A stretch of DNA of 16,922 nucleotides from Oscillospiraceae bacterium (GCA_017501805.1 JAFVWG010000037.1:1-16922), one strand, 5' to 3'. Counted from the stretch's first letter, positions 8,510-15,900 are shown. Notes: generated by a model not told the origin, from the sequence alone. Translations and numbers: made by a program.

Positions 8510-9643
8510 TTATAACAATTCACCCTCGGTCAGGATAAGCTCCATAGTGACTCTGAGTCCCGGCTTGAAGGATTCTTTAACCACCCATTCTTCTCGTGTA
8601 TGCGTTCCGCCGCCGTTATAATTTGCAAGCGCTACAGCAGGGATCGCCATCGAGTGCGGAATATTGCAGTCCGTTGAGCCGGATTTTTCTATTGCGTTTA
8701 CGGCAAAATGCTTTGACTGGATATTCTTTGCCCGGTCTGTAATTTTCTGAAGCTTTTCCATATCCATATCTTTGCTCATGCACGGACGGTTTCCGACAAG
8801 CTCGACCTTGAGTTCAAGGCAATTGTTTTTTGCCGCTTCAAAAATATCGCTGAATTTCTTTTCCATAACGGCAAGACACTCAACATTGTCGGAACGGTAC
8901 TCGCACAGCATGGATGCATTTTGCGCGATCGTATTCACACTTGTGCCGCCTTCAACAGTACCGACATTATAGGTGGTTCTGCTGTTTTCAATTACCGGAA
9001 CCTCAATTTTATAAATTTCATTGATAATTCCTGCAAGAACATTGATCGCGTTGCGGTTTCCGAATGCGCCGAAAGAATGACCGCCCTCTGTCAAGACGGT
9101 TACCTTGTATCTGTGTGAGCCAACACTTTTATTGGTAACACCGCCCGGTTTTGAATCAAACGTGTAAAGGTATTCTATTTTGTCGCCGTGATCTTTGAAC
9201 AGCTGTCGTGTTCCCTTTAAGTTTCCAAGACCTTCTTCGCACGAATTGGCAACGAACATCAGTGTCTTTTTCGGCACAATATTATGTTCCGCCATATATC
9301 TTACGCAGGTAAGCATACCGGCCAAACTGCCCGTATCGTCTCCGGCACCGGGGCAGTGGATCTTTTCTCCGTCGTCTATGTAATCAAGGGGCGTATCCAT
9401 GGGGAACACTGTATCTGTATGCGCCATAAAAACGATCATTTTTTCACTCGGCTCACCCAAGGTACATATGACATTCTTCGCTTCATCTATGTAAGCATTG
9501 TCAATTCCGGCGTCTTTCAGATATTTTAATACATACTTTGCCCTTTCATCCTCAAAATGCGAGGGAGCCGGAATGACGCAAAGCTCTCGATGCAGCTTTA
9601 AAAGCTCATCAAACTTTTCATTGGAAAACTTCTGTAAATCCAT
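8510..9643 (-). CDS. M20 family metallopeptidase (PepT-like)
   Basis: A zinc-dependent exopeptidase or amidase of the M20 clan, 377 residues, probably cytoplasmic. Visible motifs in order are the first metal site HTD (His75, Asp77), PGAGDDTGS with bridging Asp102, CEEGLGN with catalytic Glu136/Glu137, Asp163 in TFDSKPGG, the dimerisation-domain GGHS (187-190), the family STDCN segment, and the last ligand His348 in GGGTHTREEW. This layout fits tripeptidase T-like M20 members; the substrate (short peptide or acyl amino acid) cannot be read from the sequence. AGGAGA (9651-9656), 7 bases upstream, supports the start. It is the last gene of the long minus-strand run, 120 bases after the EamA transporter, in an A+T-rich gap. 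Its base composition is visibly more A+T-rich than addB. Confidence 0.9.
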   Translation of the reverse strand: MDLQKFSNEKFDELLKLHRELCVIPAPSHFEDERAKYVLKYLKDAGIDNAYIDEAKNVICTLGEPSEKMIVFMAHTDTVFPMDTPLDYIDDGEKIHCPGAGDDTGSLAGMLTCVRYMAEHNIVPKKTLMFVANSCEEGLGNLKGTRQLFKDHGDKIEYLYTFDSKPGGVTNKSVGSHRYKVTVLTEGGHSFGAFGNRNAINVLAGIINEIYKIEVPVIENSRTTYNVGTVEGGTSVNTIAQNASMLCEYRSDNVECLAVMEKKFSDIFEAAKNNCLELKVELVGNRPCMSKDMDMEKLQKITDRAKNIQSKHFAVNAIEKSGSTDCNIPHSMAIPAVALANYNGGGTHTREEWVVKESFKPGLRVTMELILTEGELL

Positions 9644-9763
9644 ACCTGTCTCTCCTTTGATATAAATAAATATTTAAATTATTCAAACCATTCTTTAGTT
9701 CTGCAGACCCGAGACGAGCAGAGAAAGGATCTCCCTGCAGCACTTCTCTCCCGTTCGTATTTC

Positions 9764-10612
9764 TCAAACGACAGCCAGCACGATTCCGGAAACGATAATT
9801 CCGGCACACAAAAGCTTTCGCGCAATTCTTTCTCCGTAAGCAAACTTCCCGATCAGGATCGCCACAATGACCGAGCTTTGCTTCAGAAGCGTCATGACCG
9901 TCACCTGACTTGACGCATAGGAATTGGCAATGAAGAGCAGGCGGTCACCCGCGATCAGAAGAAAGCTCAGAAGATAAACATAGGGATTTTTTGCGCAGCC
10001 GACAAGGTCGACTTTTTGCCCTTTGATGCGGATGTATATGTAATACATTGCAGAAAGCATCAGCATAAACCAGAACTGCAGCTGGATACTGCTGATCGCT
10101 TTTGTTGCCATGAGATACTTGTCCACAATCCCGGACGTCGCATTCAGAAGACAGGAAAAGAGAACAAGCCATACATAGCGCCCCTCAGTTTTTCCGTCGG
10201 GTCCGTCCTTTTGCCGGTTCACAAGATACAGGCCGGTAATAACAAGGAGCAGACTTATGACCCCTTTTACCGTAAGACTCTCGTGCAGAAAAATCACGCC
10301 CATCAGCGTAGAGAAAACCACACGGGACAGATCCATCACGCTGTAAAAACCGACCGACAGTTTTTTCACCGCCGCGAACGTTGCGATCCACGCAAAGAAA
10401 AGCATAAAAGACTTCAAGGCAATCAGCGCAAATGTTTCCGCGTCAAGGGAAAAGACATCGCGCGCCATCGGAACCGTCATCAGGAAGCCGAAGAATGTAT
10501 ATGCAAACAACGTGCTCAGCAAATCGTGCTTTTCGAGTATTTTCTTCTTGATCGGATTACGGGCACCTTTGAATATGCCGTATAATAAAACAAAAATTAT
10601 CCAAAGCTCCAA
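9764..10612 (-). CDS. EamA/DMT family transporter, TTG start
   Basis: An integral membrane protein of 282 residues in the drug/metabolite transporter superfamily, with two EamA repeats and about ten hydrophobic segments. The first repeat ends near LLLVITGLYLV, followed by a hydrophilic linker (NRQKDGPDGKTEG, about residues 132-144) and then the second repeat. The C-terminal end, KLLCAGIIVSGIVLAVV, is typical of EamA proteins. The substrate is unknown; relatives move amino acids, sugars, nucleotides and other small metabolites, often outward. The start is TTG at 10612, with AGGAGA (10622-10627) 9 bases upstream; the nearest upstream ATG is in another frame. It follows the larA homologue by 74 bases and is probably in the same transcript, so a role in moving the pathway's substrate or product is plausible but unproven. 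Confidence 0.88.
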   Translation of the reverse strand: MELWIIFVLLYGIFKGARNPIKKKILEKHDLLSTLFAYTFFGFLMTVPMARDVFSLDAETFALIALKSFMLFFAWIATFAAVKKLSVGFYSVMDLSRVVFSTLMGVIFLHESLTVKGVISLLLVITGLYLVNRQKDGPDGKTEGRYVWLVLFSCLLNATSGIVDKYLMATKAISSIQLQFWFMLMLSAMYYIYIRIKGQKVDLVGCAKNPYVYLLSFLLIAGDRLLFIANSYASSQVTVMTLLKQSSVIVAILIGKFAYGERIARKLLCAGIIVSGIVLAVV

Positions 10613-10621
10613 TTCCGATCG

Positions 10622-10627
10622 TCTCCT
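10622..10627 (-). promoter_or_regulatory. Ribosome binding site deciding the TTG start of the EamA gene
   Basis: AGGAGA lies 9 bases before TTG at 10612. No ATG or GTG in the right frame is nearby, so the ribosome binding site is the main reason to accept the TTG start. Confidence 0.7.
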
Positions 10628-10671
10628 TTGTTCATACGCTTTCTATAAAGACTGTATCATCCGGATAGAGC

Positions 10672-10699
10672 TGCGCAGAAATCATTTTATCTCTGCACA
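10672..10699 (-). other. Hairpin over the larA stop codon
   Basis: TGTGCAGA and TCTGCGCA on the minus strand pair over 8 positions with one G-U wobble around a 12-base loop that contains the larA stop codon. No T run follows, so it is not a normal terminator. It may protect or process the message between larA and the EamA gene, or be chance. Confidence 0.3.
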
Positions 10700-11967
10700 A
10701 CTACCGAAATACCATCGGGGATCGCCGTGATCGTCACATCCGTTTTGCCGAGGATCTCTTTTGCCTTTTTGATCGCTTCGTCAATGGAATGCGCCGGGAT
10801 CATATGCATTTTCTCGATCATGGCGTCCTCCATCTCGGAAATGTAGATAACGGTTGCGCGCATCAGCACTCTGATCATAACCTGTGCCTGCCACTGGTCG
10901 GGAACCGTTGCGTTGCGATCACGCTGCAGGAACATATCCATGATTTTGTTGATATCCGCTTCATCCGCAAGCTGATGATAGAAATGGTCGCCGCCGGTGC
11001 CGTCCGTCGAAGATGCGAGCATAATGATAACGCCGCCCTGCTTTACGGTGGCTTCCGCAGCGGTCATTCCCTTGGGAGCCTGATATACATTCTGGTCGAG
11101 CGGATATCCGCCGTTCGTCGAAATCGCAATGTCGGAATACACCGCTTTTGCTCCGCACTGTGCGGACAAAAAGTCCGTTCCCCTTTTGTGCGCTTCCTCC
11201 AGGTCGCCCGCAACCGCGTAAATGACTTTCTTTTCGGAGTTCAGAACCACATTGACGATAAACTGCAGTTTTGCCTTCTTTGCGGCCCACAGCATATCCT
11301 CGTGAATCGGATTATTCTCCAGAATACCGGTTCTTGCATTCGGATGATTGATAAACTCGGAGCAATGGTTTGCGAGAACCGTGGTACGTCCCGCGATTCC
11401 CGGCAGGACGCTCTTTCTTCCGCCGGAGAAGCCGGCAAAGAAGTGCGGCTCAATAAAGCCTTCGGCAACCAGAAGGTCTGCTTCAGCAGCGATGGAGTTG
11501 ACTTCGCAGACTCCGCCCGAGGGCAGAACACCGATATTCGTCAGCTTTTCGCGCTCGTCGCAATCGTGGATGTAAATCTGTTCGTTTTCGACAATTTCTT
11601 CACCGAATTTCGAGATCAGTTCTTCCTTTGTCGTCCCTCTGTGACAGCCGGTCGCGATCAGGATCGTGATCTTCGCTTCGGGGTTTCCTTTTCTGATTTC
11701 CTCAAGCATCAGCGGCATAATGATCTTGCTCGGGACCGGGCGCGTGTGATCGCTGGCTATGATCACAACATTGTCTTTCCCTTTGGCAAGTTCCGATAAT
11801 TTGGCGGACCCGATCGGCTCTTCCAATGCTTTCTTTACCAGTGTGACCTCATCAAACTCCGGCTTGTATCCTTCGATCGATGATGTCAGAACACCGGCAA
11901 GCTCTTTTTCGTCAAATGCATATTTCAGTTTTTCCTTGCCATACGGAAAAAGGATCTCTTTCGTCAT
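10687..11967 (-). CDS. larA: LarA-family nickel-pincer 2-hydroxyacid racemase/epimerase
   Basis: LarA enzymes interconvert the two forms of lactate or related 2-hydroxyacids with a nickel-pincer nucleotide cofactor. The 426 residues match the length of Lactobacillus plantarum LarA (424) and keep its key residues one position later: Asp73 and Arg76 in SDHTRPVPS, His109 in ATGCHRG, His175 and cofactor-bearing Lys185 in EPHFFAGFSGGRKS, nickel ligand His201, Tyr295/Gln296, Lys299 and Trp359. The enzyme therefore looks catalytically complete. The start is the ATG at 11967, overlapping the stop of the upstream transporter gene (ATGA); the open frame runs further upstream, but that part is the other gene read out of frame. 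The cofactor genes larB, larC and larE are not in the window. The substrate could be lactate, malate, 2-hydroxyglutarate or another hydroxyacid. Confidence 0.93.
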   Translation of the reverse strand: MTKEILFPYGKEKLKYAFDEKELAGVLTSSIEGYKPEFDEVTLVKKALEEPIGSAKLSELAKGKDNVVIIASDHTRPVPSKIIMPLMLEEIRKGNPEAKITILIATGCHRGTTKEELISKFGEEIVENEQIYIHDCDEREKLTNIGVLPSGGVCEVNSIAAEADLLVAEGFIEPHFFAGFSGGRKSVLPGIAGRTTVLANHCSEFINHPNARTGILENNPIHEDMLWAAKKAKLQFIVNVVLNSEKKVIYAVAGDLEEAHKRGTDFLSAQCGAKAVYSDIAISTNGGYPLDQNVYQAPKGMTAAEATVKQGGVIIMLASSTDGTGGDHFYHQLADEADINKIMDMFLQRDRNATVPDQWQAQVMIRVLMRATVIYISEMEDAMIEKMHMIPAHSIDEAIKKAKEILGKTDVTITAIPDGISVVVQR

Positions 11968-12497
11968 GCTTTTTTCAACCTTTCCAATACAGTGTCTTTC
12001 AATCGGATGATGACGGGGATCAAAACAAGCTGTAATACGATCCCGGGTATGGCATCGACAAATCCCCCTGCCACAAACGCCTGAACGGTAAATGCTTTTC
12101 CGGACATGCCGAGCAAAACCGCCTTTGATATGCCCCAGACGACGCGTCCTGCGCACATAGCCGAAACAAGACTGCAATATAACCACCACAGCTGCTTTTT
12201 CTGAAAGGAAACATACAGGAAACCGATCACAAAGCCGTAGGTGGCAAGCTCAAGGGACATCCATACCGCATTGGGGTAAACAGGCGGCATTCCGAACGTT
12301 ACCGCCCTCAGGAAGGGCAGGATCAGTCCGACTGTGCCTCCGTATCCGCAGCCGCATATCAGTCCGCAAAGCATGACCGGAATGTGCATCGGAAGCAACG
12401 TGTCGCCTATTTCCTTCAGCTGACCCGTCAGAAAGGGCAGCACCGCCCCAATCGCGAGGAACATGGCGGAAAGCGTTATTTTTCTTATGTTTTTCAT
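11964..12497 (-). CDS. ECF transporter S component
   Basis: A 177-residue membrane protein with about six hydrophobic segments and the layout of the substrate-binding (S) subunits of energy-coupling factor transporters. It starts MKNIRKITLSAMFLAIGAVLP and has a central PMHIPVMLCGLICG segment (from about residue 36) and a loop PFLRAVTFGMPPVYPNAVWM (from about 61), both typical of the general ECF S family. No EcfA, EcfA' or EcfT genes are nearby, so it would share a chromosomally encoded energising module. Its ligand is unknown; it is not a CbiM/NikM-type metal S component. AGGAAA lies 5 bases before the ATG. The stop overlaps the larA start by 4 bases (ATGA), tying its production to that of LarA. 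Confidence 0.85.
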   Translation of the reverse strand: MKNIRKITLSAMFLAIGAVLPFLTGQLKEIGDTLLPMHIPVMLCGLICGCGYGGTVGLILPFLRAVTFGMPPVYPNAVWMSLELATYGFVIGFLYVSFQKKQLWWLYCSLVSAMCAGRVVWGISKAVLLGMSGKAFTVQAFVAGGFVDAIPGIVLQLVLIPVIIRLKDTVLERLKKA

Positions 12498-12585
12498 ATG
12501 TATTTCCTACTGCCTTTTAACAAATTCCGACGCCCCTGCCGCAACGGCCGTATCATACAGCTGCCGCGCGAAAAGCCTGTTTCTT

Positions 12586-13392
12586 TTACAGATAAAGCGC
12601 CTGATCGATCGGCAGGTCATTATCCAGCAGTTCTCCAAAAGCATTGTTCTTATAAATTTTTTCTATGACCGAGTACATTTTTCTCGCGCCGCACAATTGC
12701 GCCTTTGCATTTCCGATGGTTCCGTCCTCAATACAGCCGTAATGACGGAAAGGTTTTTCGAACTTCGGAAAATAAACGGAAACGTCGGGGATCGTCTCAT
12801 CGAACCAGTATAAATGCCGCTTCTCCTCGGTCCCGTCCGTATGAATGATCCGCTTTTCCACCTTGCTCCCGGTCAGACGATGCGGTGTGTTCAGGAATTC
12901 CTCCACGCAATGGATATAGGTGTTTTTATCCTGTCCCACGCCGATCAAAAGAACATAGCCGTCCTCACGAAAAAGCTTTCCGTAGCAGCCCTTGGGATTT
13001 GTGGGTGTGTCGGCGATCGCCTCATACTCTGCGAACCGCACTGCCTTCTCTCGGTTTCCGAACACCGCCATGGAATGCGTGGGGTGCAGGGTCCTTACGG
13101 CATCGGGATGTGCCGCCGCAAGCTGCGGAAGCACGCCGATACAGGAATACGCCGTTCTCAGATCATACACATCCCGGTCCCACGTATGCGTAGGTACGCA
13201 CAGAAGCCCATCGTTCCGTGTAAAGAAATCGATCAGCGCGGACAGGAGGGTTTCTCCGCCGCCTTCGATCTCTCCGACCGCTTTCAGAGAAGTATGTACC
13301 GTAACGATCCTCCCCTGAGCGTGTCGAAACGCTTCCAGCTGCGAGAGCAGTTGTTTTTTCGTTATAACGGTTTTTTCCATACGATGGATCAT
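12586..13392 (-). CDS. AAC(3) family N-acetyltransferase
   Basis: An acetyl-CoA-dependent N-acyltransferase of the aminoglycoside 3-N-acetyltransferase/YokD fold (unrelated to GNAT), 268 residues, soluble. Family motifs: VHTSLKAVGEIEGG (32-45), VPTHTWD (66-72), LHPTHSMAVFG (102-112), LLIGVGQDKNTYIHCVEE (148-165) and the C-terminal IGNAKAQLCGARKM. The start at 13392 overlaps the stop of the dehydrogenase gene (ATGA), suggesting coupling; ATG at 13380 would give 264 residues and is the alternative. A longer frame up to 13476 runs inside the upstream gene and is not used. Members of this family also modify amines in metabolite pathways, and the metabolic neighbours make that more likely than antibiotic resistance. 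The acceptor is unknown. Confidence 0.88.
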   Translation of the reverse strand: MIHRMEKTVITKKQLLSQLEAFRHAQGRIVTVHTSLKAVGEIEGGGETLLSALIDFFTRNDGLLCVPTHTWDRDVYDLRTAYSCIGVLPQLAAAHPDAVRTLHPTHSMAVFGNREKAVRFAEYEAIADTPTNPKGCYGKLFREDGYVLLIGVGQDKNTYIHCVEEFLNTPHRLTGSKVEKRIIHTDGTEEKRHLYWFDETIPDVSVYFPKFEKPFRHYGCIEDGTIGNAKAQLCGARKMYSVIEKIYKNNAFGELLDNDLPIDQALYL

Positions 13393-14474
13393 TTCCAGAT
13401 CAGCATCAGAGCTTTTTTTAGTTCTGCCATCTGGGTCGCATCCTCGCGATCCACGTGTTCGCTGTTGCCGAACCAATCCATAAAGAACTGCAGGTTTTTC
13501 TCATTGGGCGCAATGCCGATCTCCGAAACGGTTGCGGGAAGCTTCATCTCCCGAAGAAGTTCCGCCATAGGCTCGTGCGGAAGACCGTTGAACGCCAGCT
13601 GAACGATCAGACCGACTCCGACAATCTCGCCGTGCAGGAAGGTCTTTGCCTCCTCGCAGAACTGCGTTCTTACCGCGTAGTAAAGCCCATGTCCCAAAGC
13701 TGTCTGCGACGAGTTCTTGGAAAGTCCGCTTATGATGCCGGTTACCGCGATCGCATAAAAGACAGCCAGTTCAAATTCCTTTGTGATTTTCTTCTCGGTG
13801 ATCGCTTCCGTCATCGCAGCCATATTCTGTTCGTAAAAATGATAGACTTCCTTTGAAACGGCCAAAGCCATCTCCAGACCGACCGGAACAGACTTTCCGT
13901 TCGAAAAATAGTGCTGGATCTCGATCAGTTTCGCTTTTGAATCGATAATGCCTGCCCAGAACAATCTCGCCGACTGCCGGATCAGGATGGTCGTATCCGT
14001 GATCACCGCGTCCGCTTCTCTTCTGCATATGTATCCGCCCTTATAGGCGAGCGTATCTCTGTCATACATAATGCTGAGCGGTGTCGCGGCAACGCAGGTC
14101 GCGGAAGACGTGGGGATCTGGACAAGCGCGATATCCGCAAGGTCGGCTACCAGTTTGACGATATCGCCCATCACACCGCCGCCTACACCGCAAACGATAT
14201 CAAAATGATTCTCGGTTACATACTGTACGATTTCCTCGGCATTTTCGATGCACGGAACACTGTCAAATCTTCTGAACTCATAGGCGACATCCTTGCCGTC
14301 AAGCGCTTTCCGAATGCCGGCGATCGCGGCGCCGCAGCCGTTATCCCTTGCAACGAACAGAACCTTGTTTCCCAAATGCTTCAGTTCGTTGTACAGATGA
14401 TTTTCAATGGCGTTTTCTTCCTGAATGTATCTGCCGCATCCAAACTTATATGCGGCATCAAGCTTTCTTGACAT
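13389..14474 (-). CDS. Iron-containing dehydrogenase, hydroxycarboxylate dehydrogenase (HcxA/YbdH)-like
   Basis: A 361-residue group III metal-dependent dehydrogenase with the glycerol dehydrogenase fold. The nucleotide-binding loop GVGGGVMGDIVK (96-107) and the metal ligands Asp178 (AGIIDSKAK), His262 (ALGHGLYYA) and His281 (FLHGEIVGVG) are present. The segment PTSSATCVAATPLS (121-134) resembles the ATCAAWTPLS signature that I recall from Escherichia coli HcxA (YbdH), which acts on 2-oxo and 2-hydroxy acids, more than the glycerol dehydrogenase version of this loop. A role in NAD(P)H-linked interconversion of a 2-hydroxyacid and a 2-oxoacid is inferred, and the nearby larA supports it. Glycerol or polyol dehydrogenase remains possible. 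AGAAGGAAA at 14479-14487 supports the ATG at 14474. It follows the AbgA-like gene by 68 bases and is coupled to the acetyltransferase gene. Confidence 0.85.
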   Translation of the reverse strand: MSRKLDAAYKFGCGRYIQEENAIENHLYNELKHLGNKVLFVARDNGCGAAIAGIRKALDGKDVAYEFRRFDSVPCIENAEEIVQYVTENHFDIVCGVGGGVMGDIVKLVADLADIALVQIPTSSATCVAATPLSIMYDRDTLAYKGGYICRREADAVITDTTILIRQSARLFWAGIIDSKAKLIEIQHYFSNGKSVPVGLEMALAVSKEVYHFYEQNMAAMTEAITEKKITKEFELAVFYAIAVTGIISGLSKNSSQTALGHGLYYAVRTQFCEEAKTFLHGEIVGVGLIVQLAFNGLPHEPMAELLREMKLPATVSEIGIAPNEKNLQFFMDWFGNSEHVDREDATQMAELKKALMLIWK

Positions 14475-14510
14475 ATTATTTCCTTCTTTCGGTCAGCTTT
14501 TGTATTTGTC

Positions 14511-14542
14511 GGACGGATCGTCCTCTGCGGCACGGATGCCGC
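14511..14542 (-). other. Tandem hairpins between the amidohydrolase and dehydrogenase genes
   Basis: Two perfect short stem-loops sit side by side: GCGGCA-CGGA-TGCCGC (14527-14542), ending at the amidohydrolase stop codon, and GGACG-GAT-CGTCC (14511-14523). No T run follows on the minus strand, so neither is a usual terminator. They could stabilise the upstream message, mark a processing site, or be attenuating structures. Confidence 0.35.
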
Positions 14543-15853
14543 TTATTTCTTCATCAGATCGTAGGTCATACCGCAGAACACCTTGACAACCTTTGTCAGA
14601 TAGCTTTCATCAAAGTCAAATTTCCTCTTATGGGCGCTTTCTGTCATCTTGCTGCGCACGCGCACGAAAGCCCCCTTGCCGCCGTGGCTCTGCACACGGT
14701 TGAGCATATAGGAAACGTCTTCGCTTCCGCCCAACTTGATCGCAAGCTTTTCCGTGACCTTCATCCCGAGCTTTTCGGTACACACGGCTGCAATATGCTC
14801 ACAAAAATCCTCGTCACTGTTGAGCGACTGCGCCGCACCCATCAGCTTGATCTCCACCGTGCAATCGTGCATTGCCGCAGCGCTTTCCAGCACGCGCTTT
14901 GCATAATCGCTTACATACTCGTTGATCTCCGTGGTATCACCGCGAACTTCCATTTCCATAAATGCTTCGTCCGCGATCACATTGCGCCCACTGCCTGCTA
15001 TGAGCCTGCCGACATTGATGCGGCTTGCGCCGGCGCCGTGTCTCGGGATCGCGTACAGATTTGTTACCGCCGCGGCGGCTGCAAGCAGGGCGTTTTTTCC
15101 GAGATGCGGGCTTCCGCCTGCGTGTGCCGCAAGACCGCGGAAGGTAACATCGTACTTGTAGGAAGCCAGCGAACCGTAGGAGCCGGGCGTGACATCGCCG
15201 CCATCCGCCGCCTCACCGGTTGTATGGGCGCCGAACAGATAGTCCACATCGTCAAGATGCCCTTTTTCAACAATGGATTTGGCTCCGCGCAGGCCCTCTT
15301 CGCCCGGCTGGAAGATCAGCTTGACCGTTCCGTGAAGGTGCTCTTTGATCTGCATCAGCACTGCGGCTACGCCAAGACCCGAAGCAGCGTGTCCGTCGTG
15401 ACCGCACGCGTGCATAGATCCGGCATTGACGGAGGCATATCCGTCTCTTGCCGGAAGATGGTCTTCATCGGTGGATTCATTGACGCCAAGGGCGTCAATA
15501 TCAAAACGCATTCCGACCGTGGGACCTTCTCCGCATCTGAGAATGCCGATAACGCCTGTGAAGCCGCCCTCGGTTGCCTTGACAAACTCGGGATCCGCGC
15601 CCTGACTGACGGCTCGTTCATAAGCCGCTTTCAGGACCTCATCCGAGGGAACGCCCATACGCGCATCGCGCTCGCATACGTCCTCTCCGATGAGAACTTC
15701 ATAGCCAAGGTCCTTCAGCTTTCTTGCAATGATGGAAGCTGTACGCATCTCAAGCCAACCGGTTTCCGCGTATTTGTGGAAATCTCTTCTCACGGATACC
15801 ATTTCGGGTGTAACGGCCTGTGCCGCGTCAATAATTGTCTGATAGACGTTCAT
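14543..15853 (-). CDS. abgA: M20D amidohydrolase, AbgA-like (aminobenzoyl-glutamate hydrolase family)
   Basis: A metal-dependent amidohydrolase of 436 residues, the same length as Escherichia coli AbgA, a subunit of p-aminobenzoyl-glutamate hydrolase. AbgA-like segments: RRDFHKYAETGWLEMRTA (22-39), ERDARMG (61-67), EGGFTG (95-100), RDGYASVNAGSMHACGHDGH (136-155, with metal residues Cys150 and His152), QPGEEG with Glu185/Glu186, His210, GSEDVSYM, and a last metal site near His408 (AHKRKFDFDE). It would cleave an amide bond to release an amino acid, in the cytoplasm. The partner subunit AbgB and the AbgT transporter are absent, so the true substrate may be another acyl or aminoacyl amide. A perfect AGGAGG at 15859-15864 supports the start. 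Confidence 0.88.
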   Translation of the reverse strand: MNVYQTIIDAAQAVTPEMVSVRRDFHKYAETGWLEMRTASIIARKLKDLGYEVLIGEDVCERDARMGVPSDEVLKAAYERAVSQGADPEFVKATEGGFTGVIGILRCGEGPTVGMRFDIDALGVNESTDEDHLPARDGYASVNAGSMHACGHDGHAASGLGVAAVLMQIKEHLHGTVKLIFQPGEEGLRGAKSIVEKGHLDDVDYLFGAHTTGEAADGGDVTPGSYGSLASYKYDVTFRGLAAHAGGSPHLGKNALLAAAAAVTNLYAIPRHGAGASRINVGRLIAGSGRNVIADEAFMEMEVRGDTTEINEYVSDYAKRVLESAAAMHDCTVEIKLMGAAQSLNSDEDFCEHIAAVCTEKLGMKVTEKLAIKLGGSEDVSYMLNRVQSHGGKGAFVRVRSKMTESAHKRKFDFDESYLTKVVKVFCGMTYDLMKK

Positions 15854-15858
15854 AATTG

Positions 15859-15864
15859 CCTCCT
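15859..15864 (-). promoter_or_regulatory. Consensus ribosome binding site of the amidohydrolase gene
   Basis: AGGAGG sits 5 bases before the ATG at 15853, suggesting strong translation. The 47-base gap after the nitroreductase gene is A+T-rich (TATTAT and TATAAA on the minus strand), but no -35 box at proper spacing is convincing. Confidence 0.7.
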
Positions 15865-15900
15865 ATGTTTTTATACAGTTTCTATAATATGATCAGCCTG

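Noticed and set aside
10789..11799. Open frame of 336 codons on the + strand
   Set aside because: It is antisense to larA, whose catalytic residues are all conserved; a shadow of codon bias.
11968..12189. N-terminal extension of larA
   Set aside because: The extra 74 residues are the transporter gene read out of frame; LarA proteins begin at the MTKEILFPYG segment, and the ATGA overlap marks the start.
12586..13392. Aminoglycoside resistance gene
   Set aside because: The fold is right, but the gene is coupled to metabolic enzymes and no mobile element or other resistance gene is near; a metabolic acyltransferase is more likely.
13393..13476. N-terminal extension of the acetyltransferase
   Set aside because: These residues overlap the dehydrogenase C-terminus, are low in family similarity and would exceed the usual AAC(3) length.
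14348..15892. Long open frame of 514 codons on the + strand
   Set aside because: It is antisense to the AbgA-like gene, which has clear family motifs and a perfect ribosome binding site; the + strand product is rich in Cys/His/Arg without domain structure.
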